Shown here piece by piece: positions 5,483 to 10,945 of a stretch of 10,984 nt of DNA. Position 1 is the stretch's first letter, and each line of letters begins with the position of its first letter. Source of the stretch: an uncultured Mucilaginibacter sp. (GTDB taxonomy: Bacteria; Bacteroidota; Bacteroidia; Sphingobacteriales; Sphingobacteriaceae); the NCBI GenBank assembly GCA_903885865.1, contig CAISKH010000441.1, forward strand, positions 1-10,984, in the 5' to 3' direction. Under the pieces are notes generated by a model that had not been told where the DNA came from, made no database searches, and saw nothing but the letters and a program-made list of their open reading frames with translations. The translations under genes and the position numbers were made by a program.

Positions 5483-5582
5483 ATAGTTAGTTTTAATAAT
5501 ACTAATTTTTTTAGTAATTTATTTTTACAAAATGCAGTATGGCTTTTTTGCTACGTAAACTTACTTAACGTGTAAATAGCAA

Positions 5583-6344
5583 TCAAATATTCTTATCCAC
5601 ACTCCGGCGCTTTAATGCTTTATGGATAACATTACCGGCCTTTTTCTTTTTAGCAGCTTTAATTTTTTTCACTTTCAAAGCCTCGGCTTTTAGCAATGCA
5701 GTTTCTGTATTGGCGCGCTCGTAATACCGGCAAAACCACGAAATAGGGCAAATTTCGCATTTGGGGCTTCGGGCCACGCAAATATATCGGCCATGCAGTA
5801 TAAGCCAGTGGTGGGCTATCGCGAGGGTTTCTTTCGGAAAATATTTTACTAACTGCTTTTCAACTGCCAGCGGCGTGCGGGCGTTGGTAGTTAAACCTAT
5901 TCTATTTGCTACCCTGAAAACATGGGTATCAACCGCTATGGCGGGCAGATCATACACCACTGAGGCGATAACATTGGCGGTTTTGCGGCCCACGCCGGGC
6001 AGTTTTTGCAGTTCGTTTATGTCGGCCGGTACTTCATCATGGAATACTTCCGTTAACATTCTGGCCATGCCTACCAGGTGTTTGGCTTTATTGTTGGGGT
6101 AACTTACGCTGCGGATATAGGTAAAAACCTCGTCGGCATCGGAGGCCGCCAGGCTTTCGGGGGTAGGAAAACGCGCAAATAGCGCGGGTGTTACCTGGTT
6201 AATGCGCTTATCAGTACACTGCGCCGACAGGATAACTGCGATAAGCAGTTGAAACGGGTTGCCATAATGCAGTTCGGTTTGGGCGCCGGGCTGGTTCTTT
6301 GAAAAATATTCAACAAAATTACGGTAACGTTCTGATCGGAGCAT
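5583..6344 (-). CDS. nth: Endonuclease III (DNA glycosylase/AP lyase)
   Basis: Nth removes oxidised pyrimidines from DNA and nicks the resulting abasic site, starting base-excision repair. The 253-residue protein has the helix-hairpin-helix LQKLPGVGRKTANVIAS (residues 112-128) with catalytic Lys121, and VDTHVFRV (138-145) with catalytic Asp139, one residue offset from E. coli Lys120/Asp138. The [4Fe-4S] cluster motif C-x6-C-x2-C-x5-C is complete (Cys189, 196, 199, 205). After the cluster there is an extra basic tail of about 45 residues rich in Lys (KVKKIKAAKKKK), beyond the E. coli length of 211, which may help hold DNA (inference). I start at the ATG at 6344: the frame opens 11 codons earlier at a TTG, but that TTG lies inside the -7 box, and MLRSERYRNF is a natural N-terminus. 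Confidence 0.96.
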   Translation of the reverse strand: MLRSERYRNFVEYFSKNQPGAQTELHYGNPFQLLIAVILSAQCTDKRINQVTPALFARFPTPESLAASDADEVFTYIRSVSYPNNKAKHLVGMARMLTEVFHDEVPADINELQKLPGVGRKTANVIASVVYDLPAIAVDTHVFRVANRIGLTTNARTPLAVEKQLVKYFPKETLAIAHHWLILHGRYICVARSPKCEICPISWFCRYYERANTETALLKAEALKVKKIKAAKKKKAGNVIHKALKRRSVDKNI

Positions 6345-6374
6345 GATGTAATGGCTTAGTGTAAAGCCGGAAAT

Positions 6375-6382
6375 CAAAATTA
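6375..6382 (-). promoter_or_regulatory. Probable -7 box of nth
   Basis: On the minus strand the bases read TAATTTTG, an exact TAnnTTTG match, 30 bases before the ATG at 6344. It begins immediately after the T9 run of the terminator of the upstream gene. It rules out the alternative TTG start at 6377. Confidence 0.5.
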
Positions 6383-6423
6383 AAAAAAAAGTCCGAAGCG
6401 GAAATTGACTTTCGACTTCGGAC
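6381..6423 (-). terminator. Terminator of the 63-residue gene
   Basis: GTCCGAAG (6391-6398) pairs perfectly with CTTCGGAC (6416-6423) around a 17-base loop. In the minus-strand transcript the stem is followed by nine Us. It ends the small gene at 6639-6448 and abuts the nth promoter-like box. Confidence 0.8.
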
Positions 6424-6447
6424 CCAAGGCTTTCAACTTACCAGGAA

Positions 6448-6639
6448 CTAACGCAGGCTTTTAGAATAGTCAAGAATGTAATGAATGGTTTGCAGTTGTG
6501 GCATTTTTTGCAAAAGGTCAAGTTCTGCGCGAAGCGAATGATAAAACATCAATTCGTCTCCTTCCAGGTTTTCTGTTACATCTGTTTTCATCACCCCGTT
6601 TTGGTTAGTGAGCTCATTTAAAGTAAAGGTTTCACCCAT
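6448..6639 (-). CDS. Unrecognised 63-residue protein
   Basis: The product begins MGETFTLNELTNQNGVMKTD and ends LDYSKSLR. I recognise no family. It is soluble, without signal peptide or membrane segment. The second half (ELMFYHSLRAELDLLQKMPQ) is Leu-rich with helical spacing and the whole protein is slightly acidic. An ATG two codons earlier (6645) is possible; 6639 is chosen because MGETFT is the more usual kind of start, but this is not decided. A well-formed terminator 25 bases past the stop supports a real single-gene transcript. A near-match to the -7 box (AATATTTG on the minus strand, 6696-6689) lies about 50 bases upstream. Function unknown. Confidence 0.65.
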   Translation of the reverse strand: MGETFTLNELTNQNGVMKTDVTENLEGDELMFYHSLRAELDLLQKMPQLQTIHYILDYSKSLR

Positions 6640-6839
6640 AAGCATAATCTATTGAATCAGTTATACGATGTATAACGTAAGTCCGTTTCAAATATTTTGC
6701 TTAAATGAAAATTAAATGAAATTTTTCTTTTGGGTTGATAATACCGGTATAAAAGCCGTAAAAATAAGCGAAATTAAAGTAGCAGTTAAGGTTTTATTGG
6801 GGAAATACATCACTCCCGCTCAAATAATATCGAACACCG

Positions 6840-6857
6840 TCCCGATAGCTATCGGGA
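6840..6857. repeat. Dispersed 18-bp palindrome, copy 2
   Basis: TCCCGATAGCTATCGGGA is identical to the copy at 4389-4406, with one further identical base on each side. It is followed directly by the AT-rich inverted repeat 6867-6912, so the two may form one composite intergenic element. Confidence 0.75.
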
Positions 6858-6866
6858 TCGAATGAT

Positions 6867-6912
6867 GAATAATGAAGTTCCTTCGGCGTTCGACATTCAA
6901 CATTCATTATTC
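6867..6912. repeat. Inverted repeat GAATAATGAA / TTCATTATTC
   Basis: A perfect 10-bp dyad (6867-6876 with 6903-6912) enclosing 26 bases, which include a small GAAG-ttc-CTTC hairpin. The neighbouring bases repeat short related words (gacattcaacattcatt). This looks like slippage-prone or REP-like intergenic DNA rather than an operator. Confidence 0.45.
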
Positions 6913-6946
6913 GATATTAATAGTTAAAAGCGATAAGCCTGATCTT

Positions 6947-6977
6947 AAAAAAAAGCCCCCCCCGTATCCGGGAAGGC
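6947..6977 (-). terminator. Imperfect terminator after the secreted basic protein gene
   Basis: In the minus-strand transcript GCCUUCCC pairs with GGGGGGGC using two G-U pairs, followed by eight Us (6954-6947). It lies about 60 bases after the stop at 7037. The wobble pairs work only in this orientation. Confidence 0.6.
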
Positions 6978-7036
6978 CTAACTATTTGACACTAAAAAAA
7001 CTACTATTTTATTTATTAAAAATCGGCACCGCTATT

Positions 7037-7276
7037 TTAGCGATCTCTTTGGTCGCGCGAATTGTAATGACGAACCACCCTTTTATGCGAGCGGCGAACG
7101 CGGGTAGTGCGCATGGCGACACGCCTGCCGTTATTATTATCGTTGCGATTTTGAGTAACGCGGGTTTGTTGGTTGGTACGGGTGTCCCTGTCCTGGGTTT
7201 GGTTTTGTCTTTGCTGGCCAAATGTGGCGGTAACGGCTATAACTACTATAGCGATCATTAATAAGAACCTTTTCAT
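7037..7276 (-). CDS. Small secreted basic protein of unknown function
   Basis: A 79-residue product with a clear N-terminal signal peptide: MKRFLLMIAIVVIAVTATFG, then QQ, giving cleavage around residue 20. The mature part is about 58 residues, very rich in Arg, Asn, Gln and Thr (RDTRTNQQTRVTQNRNDNNN, then RRVAMRTTRVRRSHKRVVRH), with no cysteine. It would be exported to the periplasm. The composition suggests an intrinsically disordered, strongly cationic peptide that could bind nucleic acid, lipopolysaccharide or polyanions (inference only). Similar tiny signal-peptide proteins are common in Bacteroidota but usually unnamed. An opposing plus-strand frame covers the same bases; the signal peptide on this strand and the terminator beyond the stop favour this reading. 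A perfect dyad at 7311-7330 lies upstream. Confidence 0.68.
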   Translation of the reverse strand: MKRFLLMIAIVVIAVTATFGQQRQNQTQDRDTRTNQQTRVTQNRNDNNNGRRVAMRTTRVRRSHKRVVRHYNSRDQRDR

Positions 7277-7310
7277 AATATTGTCTCTTTCTTTAAGTTT
7301 GTACTAAGTT

Positions 7311-7330
7311 ACTACAATGGGTATTGTAGT
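7311..7330. repeat. Inverted repeat upstream of the secreted basic protein gene
   Basis: ACTACAAT-gggt-ATTGTAGT is a perfect 8-bp dyad with a 4-base spacer, 35 bases upstream of the ATG at 7276. It could be an operator for that gene or a hairpin in its leader. There is no U run, so it is unlikely to be the terminator of the histidine kinase gene. Confidence 0.5.
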
Positions 7331-7404
7331 TTGTTTTAAATTACGGAGTTATATTATATTTGGTTGGGTGAGGAAATAACAAAACGACCGGCCTAATCTC
7401 CAAT

Positions 7405-7420
7405 TAACTAATCTTTAATC
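7405..7420 (-). repeat. Tail motif after the kinase stop codon, copy 1
   Basis: On the minus strand GATTAAAGATTAGTTA begins 2 bases after the kinase TAG. It matches 14 of 16 bases of the sequence found just after the stop of the dehydrogenase gene (9624-9639). In both places TAG plus a TGAT/TTGAT context precedes the match. Confidence 0.5.
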
Positions 7421-7421
7421 A

Positions 7422-8750
7422 CTAACTACCAACCAACGGTATATAAATAAAAAAGCTGGAGCCCTTTCCAAAAACGCTTTCAAAGCCTATGCGGCCGCCT
7501 TGCCGCTCAATAAATTCTTTACATAAAAGCAGGCCCAAACCAACGCCTTTTTCGTTGGCAGTGCCAAAAGCGGGTTCGGTGTTAATGGAAAATATCTTTT
7601 CCTGTTTTTGCGGGTCAATGCCCTTTCCGTTATCGCTGATGGTTATTTTACATTCATGCGGTGTTAATTGCGCATCTATATTAATAGTGCCGCCATGCGG
7701 GGTAAATTTAATGGCGTTACTTACCAGGTTACGTACTACCAGTTGCAGCATATCTTTATCGGCAATTACGGCTATTTCAGGGCCAATGTTACAGTTAAAT
7801 GCGATACCCTTTTTTTCGGCCTCTGTTTTTCCCATTTCCAGTGTACTTTTAATGGCCGAAAGCAAATTTAGTTCTACCAGTTTAACGGCCGTCCCTTCCA
7901 TTTGCGACCGGGACCATTGCAGCAGGTTGGTAAGCATTTCCATGGCGCCGTTAGTGGCCGCGAGCAGGTCTTTTTCCAACACCGGGCGTTGCAGGGGGTC
8001 AAGCTCGTTCTCATTCAGCAGTTCCAGGTAATTGAGGATGCTGATCAATGGGGTCCGCATATCATGCGATATAATCGACATTAACTTATCCTTTTCGGCG
8101 TTGCTTTGTTCCAGCTGGTGTGTTTGCCGCAAAATTTGACGGTTACTTACTTCAATAGCTTTGGCTTTTTCTTCGGATGTGCGCCTTTCCTCATCATAAC
8201 TTTTCCTTATAAACCCAATAATGATATAAATAGCTATAACCGGTATAGGAAACGCCGTAACCCGGTCTATCAACTCTCCCCGGCCCGCAGTAAAAGGGTG
8301 TTTTACCCACAAAGGATGGTAATAGGCCAGGAGATGCAGTGTTAAGAAGCATACGATATAGGCTATTAACCATAGCGTATGCTGCCGGTAGGGCGCAATG
8401 GCAAATACAAGCATCAGGTAAGCGGGCCACACTACATCGGTTGAGCCATTGATGCCCGAATTGGCAAAATAGTTTACCGAAAGCAAAACTATACCCGTTA
8501 AACCAAACAGCAGGTTGCTGTGCGCCTTGCCATGAAAGCGCGAATTATAATATTGGTAAGTAAAAAGCGCACCAATTATAAAACTTGATGCTGAAGCCAC
8601 ATATAGTCCCGCAAAAAAATTGTACGGCATATATACCGCGGCCAGTATAATTAGGCCTATACTAATAGAGTGGAATATGCGGGTTTCTAAATGGAAATTT
8701 AACGGGTCACCTGTTAGCTTGAACCATAAAATATTTATTTTTTTTAGCAT
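7422..8750 (-). CDS. Membrane sensor histidine kinase
   Basis: A 442-residue sensor kinase of two-component type. Residues 25-180 hold about six hydrophobic helices (roughly 26-41, 45-66, 79-94, 105-120, 125-143 and 165-181), with only short loops and no large periplasmic domain, so the signal is probably sensed in or at the membrane. A coiled-coil linker follows (184-222), then the HisKA dimerisation domain with phospho-acceptor His229 in SIISHDMRTP. The ATPase domain has the N box RNLVSNAIKF (340-349), G1 ISDNGKGI (371-378), the F-box phenylalanine in EKIFSI, and G2 GVGLGLLLCKEF (402-413). All catalytic motifs are intact. There is no receiver domain and no response regulator nearby, so it is an orphan here. 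It is divergent from the MazEF-type module across 164 bases. The stop is followed by a motif shared with the PQQ dehydrogenase gene. Confidence 0.93.
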   Translation of the reverse strand: MLKKINILWFKLTGDPLNFHLETRIFHSISIGLIILAAVYMPYNFFAGLYVASASSFIIGALFTYQYYNSRFHGKAHSNLLFGLTGIVLLSVNYFANSGINGSTDVVWPAYLMLVFAIAPYRQHTLWLIAYIVCFLTLHLLAYYHPLWVKHPFTAGRGELIDRVTAFPIPVIAIYIIIGFIRKSYDEERRTSEEKAKAIEVSNRQILRQTHQLEQSNAEKDKLMSIISHDMRTPLISILNYLELLNENELDPLQRPVLEKDLLAATNGAMEMLTNLLQWSRSQMEGTAVKLVELNLLSAIKSTLEMGKTEAEKKGIAFNCNIGPEIAVIADKDMLQLVVRNLVSNAIKFTPHGGTINIDAQLTPHECKITISDNGKGIDPQKQEKIFSINTEPAFGTANEKGVGLGLLLCKEFIERQGGRIGFESVFGKGSSFFIYIPLVGS

Positions 8751-8902
8751 AGATGGCTGATGGCATTAATACGACGCATTCTTGTTTAAGGTTGATAGAG
8801 AAGGAAAATAAAAAAGGAAAGTTAGATAAATAATCCGACGCAGTTGATTTTTTCGGATGGTCATTGCTGCATATAATTAAAACTGAATTAAATTGCTTTT
8901 TG

Positions 8903-8910
8903 TATATTTG
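8903..8910 (+). promoter_or_regulatory. -7 box of the MazEF-type module
   Basis: TATATTTG matches TAnnTTTG exactly and ends only 4 bases before the ATG at 8915. As with the first toxin-antitoxin pair, this predicts a leaderless or nearly leaderless mRNA. No convincing -33 TTG is present at normal spacing. Confidence 0.55.
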
Positions 8911-8914
8911 AGTT

Positions 8915-9133
8915 ATGATAAGGACCGTAGTTAAGCCCGACAAGCAAAATATATCTATCAGGTTGCCCAAAAATTTTGTAGGCAAGCAGGTAGAAGTAAT
9001 AGCATTCACTATTGAAGAAGCTGATAAAGCAACCGCGATAGCCGATAAACCTGTTACCCATATTGCCAGCGAAAAAGTTTTAGCTAAAGATTGGCTAACA
9101 CCCGAAGAAGATTTAGCATGGCAGGATTTGTAA
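8915..9133 (+). CDS. Putative antitoxin of a MazF/PemK-type module
   Basis: A 72-residue protein assigned by position in front of a MazF/PemK-like toxin. The N-terminal part (TVVKPDKQNISIRLPKNF, VGKQVEVIAF) has alternating hydrophobic residues and reads like a small beta-rich or AbrB/MazE-like domain; the phrase 'isIrLPknfvGkqVEV' recurs in Bacteroidota antitoxins of this kind. The C-terminal part is acidic (DWLTPEEDLAWQDL), as expected for a tail that blocks the toxin groove. DNA binding and autoregulation are likely by analogy, but no operator dyad is evident. The gene overlaps the toxin by 16 bases, which implies coupled translation. It is divergent from the histidine kinase. Confidence 0.78.
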   Translation: MIRTVVKPDKQNISIRLPKNFVGKQVEVIAFTIEEADKATAIADKPVTHIASEKVLAKDWLTPEEDLAWQDL

Positions 9134-9447
9134 GAGGCGATATTGTTGTTATACCTTTCCCATTCTCAGACTTATCAGGCAATAAACGAAGACCGGCTTT
9201 AGTTTTAATAGATTTACCGGGTGAGGATATTATACTATGCCAGATCACAAGCAAACAAAGCAGGGATAATTACGCCGTCGCTATCAATTCTTCAGATTTT
9301 TTAGCCGGGTCATTGCCGGTTGATTCAAATATCCGACCTGCCAGAATATTTACAGCCGACAAGAGTATTATCATTCGCAAAGCAGGCACTATAAAACCTG
9401 CTATAGCTACTAAAGTTTCGAAAATACTTATCGAATTGCTATCTTAA
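9118..9447 (+). CDS. MazF/PemK-family endoribonuclease toxin
   Basis: A 109-residue toxin of the MazF/PemK family, which cleaves mRNA (sometimes tRNA or rRNA) at short specific sequences. Family signatures are complete: FVRGDIVVIPFPFSDLSGNK (residues 4-23), RRPALVL (24-30) with the conserved catalytic-region Arg, CQITSK (41-46) with the conserved Thr, and SNIRPARIFTADKSII (70-85). The ending KVSKILIELLS is a normal family C-terminus. The frame could be extended to a TTG at 9091, but the ATG at 9118 gives the standard MAGFVRGDIV start and a 16-base overlap with the antitoxin. Nothing is truncated. The cleavage specificity cannot be predicted from sequence by eye. Confidence 0.93.
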   Translation: MAGFVRGDIVVIPFPFSDLSGNKRRPALVLIDLPGEDIILCQITSKQSRDNYAVAINSSDFLAGSLPVDSNIRPARIFTADKSIIIRKAGTIKPAIATKVSKILIELLS

Positions 9448-9490
9448 TTTTATTAACCTGCTAATAGTAAATTTATCTGTTGTCCGCGTC

Positions 9491-9536
9491 CGCACTAACA
9501 AGTATGTGCTATGCTGTTTGTGCAGACACAAACAGC
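9491..9536. repeat. Dispersed hairpin repeat, copy 1
   Basis: The right part is a perfect 10-bp inverted repeat GCTGTTTGTG-caga-CACAAACAGC (9513-9536). The 20 bases at 9499-9518, which lead into it, match 10961-10980 at 18 of 20 positions. The element lies between the MazF-type toxin and the converging dehydrogenase gene. It has no U run, so it is not a terminator; it looks like a REP-like intergenic repeat. Confidence 0.6.
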
Positions 9537-9557
9537 GGAGATACAGATTTGCTGTAG

Positions 9558-9594
9558 AAAAAAAAACACATCTTCCTTACGGAAGGGGTGTTTT
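9558..9594. terminator. Bidirectional terminator between the toxin and dehydrogenase genes
   Basis: The stem pairs AAAACAC with GTGTTTT and CTTCC with GGAAG, with a 2x2 internal mismatch and a TTAC loop. On the minus strand nine Us follow (9566-9558), a good terminator for the dehydrogenase. On the plus strand the arm ends GTGTTTTAG, a weaker tail serving the toxin gene. Confidence 0.8.
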
Positions 9595-9623
9595 AGTAAT
9601 TAGTTACTAAGCGACAAGCCTGA

Positions 9624-9639
9624 TAACTAATCTCTGATC
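9624..9639 (-). repeat. Tail motif after the dehydrogenase stop codon, copy 2
   Basis: On the minus strand GATCAGAGATTAGTTA begins 5 bases after the TAG stop and matches 14 of 16 bases of the motif after the histidine kinase stop (7405-7420). A perfect TAGTAA-ttag-TTACTA dyad (9594-9609) lies just beyond it. Confidence 0.5.
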
Positions 9640-9644
9640 AACCA

Positions 9645-10853
9645 CTATTGCTTAGCTATCTTATATAACTTACCGCTATCGGTCCCGGCATAAATAGCGC
9701 CGTCTTTACCGGTAGCTATGCAGCGCCAGCGTTCCCTTTTATCTTCCAATAAACGCTCCTCGCCTACTACTTTATTATTTTCAATAACCAGGCGTGCAAT
9801 ATACATTCCGCTTAGGCCGCCAACAAACATGTTGTTTTTCCACTCGGCCATATTACCGGTATAAAACATCATGCAGCCCGGCGATATTACGGGGTCCCAA
9901 TAATAAACTGGCTGTATGGTGCCCTCCTTTTGCTGTATGCCATCATAAACCTTCTGGCCACTGTATTCAATACCGTAGGTAACATAGGGCCAGCCGTAGT
10001 TACCGCCCGGTTTAATTAAATTAACCTCGTCGCCGCCACGGGGGCCAAACTCTGTCTCCCACAAATCGCCGGTAACGGGGTTAATAAAAAGGCCATCCGG
10101 GCTACGGAAACCAAGTGCGTATATCTCGGGCATGGCACCTGCTTTGCCAATAAACGGATTATCCGCAACAGGTTTACCCTCTTTAGTAATATGGATGATC
10201 TTACCGGTAGTGGTGCTTAGGTCCTGCGCCCTAACGCGTATATCATCCTTCTGGCGGTCGCCGGAGGTTAAAAAAATATTGCCCTGCTTATCAAATACTA
10301 TCCGCGAGCCAAACTGGCCGCCGCCTCTGTTGTAGTGTGGAATTGCCTCCCAAATTACCTTTACATTTTCCAGCTTAGTTTCATCGGCCGATAGTTTGCC
10401 TTTGGCTACAGCCAGGGTAGAGGTGCCATCCTCGGTCGGTTCGGCATAGGTCCAGTATAACATTCTGTTTTGGGTAAAATCAGGGTCGATGTTTACATCA
10501 AGCAAACCGCCTTGTCCCTCAAACACTACGGGCGGGAAACCGGTAATGGTTTTATCTATTTTACCATCGGTAGTTAGTATTTGCATAGTCCCGGACTTAC
10601 CGCTGATAAGTAAACGGCCATCGAGCAACACATGCATACCCCACGGAAGATTCAGCGCGGTATTGATAACGGAAGCCGTGTATGGCGTTTTGGTTTTAAC
10701 GCTGCCAATGCGGGTTTGCCCGGCAAAAGCAGGTTTATAGTCGCTATTGGCGGGTTTTGTTTCTACCGGCGGACCGGTTTGGGCCATGCAGGCTGTGGCT
10801 ATGCCTACAAGGATGGCGCCTATTGCTAAAGGCTTATAAAATTTTGCTATCAT
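9645..10853 (-). CDS. Secreted soluble PQQ-dependent aldose/glucose dehydrogenase family protein
   Basis: Family members are six-bladed beta-propellers that oxidise the C1 of sugars using pyrroloquinoline quinone and Ca2+ in the periplasm. The 402-residue product starts MIAKFYKPLAIGAILVGIAT with cleavage probably near ACMA/QTG. Landmarks of the GSDH fold: ALNLPWGMHVLLDGRLLISG (66-85), FEGQGGLLDVNIDPDF (111-126), FGSRIVFDKQGNIFLTSGDR (181-200), YALGFRSPDG (245-254), WETEFGPRGGDEVNLIKPGG (265-284), NYGWPYVTYG (285-294) and YYWDPVISPG (317-326), all as in aldose sugar dehydrogenases. At residue 180 there is Gln where I expect the catalytic-base His of HFGSR (compare His144 of Acinetobacter GDH), so activity or cofactor use may differ. 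The frame extends to a TTG at 10883, but the ATG at 10853 begins the signal peptide. No PQQ biosynthesis genes are nearby. It has its own terminator. Confidence 0.9.
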   Translation of the reverse strand: MIAKFYKPLAIGAILVGIATACMAQTGPPVETKPANSDYKPAFAGQTRIGSVKTKTPYTASVINTALNLPWGMHVLLDGRLLISGKSGTMQILTTDGKIDKTITGFPPVVFEGQGGLLDVNIDPDFTQNRMLYWTYAEPTEDGTSTLAVAKGKLSADETKLENVKVIWEAIPHYNRGGGQFGSRIVFDKQGNIFLTSGDRQKDDIRVRAQDLSTTTGKIIHITKEGKPVADNPFIGKAGAMPEIYALGFRSPDGLFINPVTGDLWETEFGPRGGDEVNLIKPGGNYGWPYVTYGIEYSGQKVYDGIQQKEGTIQPVYYWDPVISPGCMMFYTGNMAEWKNNMFVGGLSGMYIARLVIENNKVVGEERLLEDKRERWRCIATGKDGAIYAGTDSGKLYKIAKQ

Positions 10854-10945
10854 AAAATCATTTTTTTTAATAAAGTCGTGCAAGTTACAATGTAATTGGC
10901 TGTATGTTTAATTGCCACCTATTTTTTACAGTTTATTTCCTTTGT

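Larger units (their letters stand above)
6640..7036. other. Intergenic region, non-coding, with repeats
   Basis: About 400 bases lie between the unrecognised 63-residue gene and the stop of the secreted basic protein. Contents, left to right: a probable promoter for the 63-residue gene, an AT-rich stretch with no signal I can name (about 6700-6830), the second dispersed palindrome (6840-6857), a 10-bp inverted repeat at 6867-6912, and an imperfect terminator at 6947-6977. A plus-strand open frame runs through the right part, but it starts inside the repeats and is antisense to the signal-peptide gene, so I do not call it. Confidence 0.55.

Noticed and set aside
5456..5582. SOS/LexA box upstream of recA
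   Set aside because: I found no convincing dyad of LexA type; only a TAnnTTTG box is visible.
6872..7261. Plus-strand open frame of 129 codons with hydrophobic stretches
   Set aside because: It starts inside intergenic repeats and is antisense to the small gene that has a proper signal peptide and a terminator after its stop. The apparent membrane segments arise from the reverse complement of that gene.
7489..8031. Long plus-strand open frame (180 codons) inside the histidine kinase
   Set aside because: It is antisense to the conserved HisKA and ATPase motifs; Ser/Pro-rich low-complexity product typical of a shadow frame.
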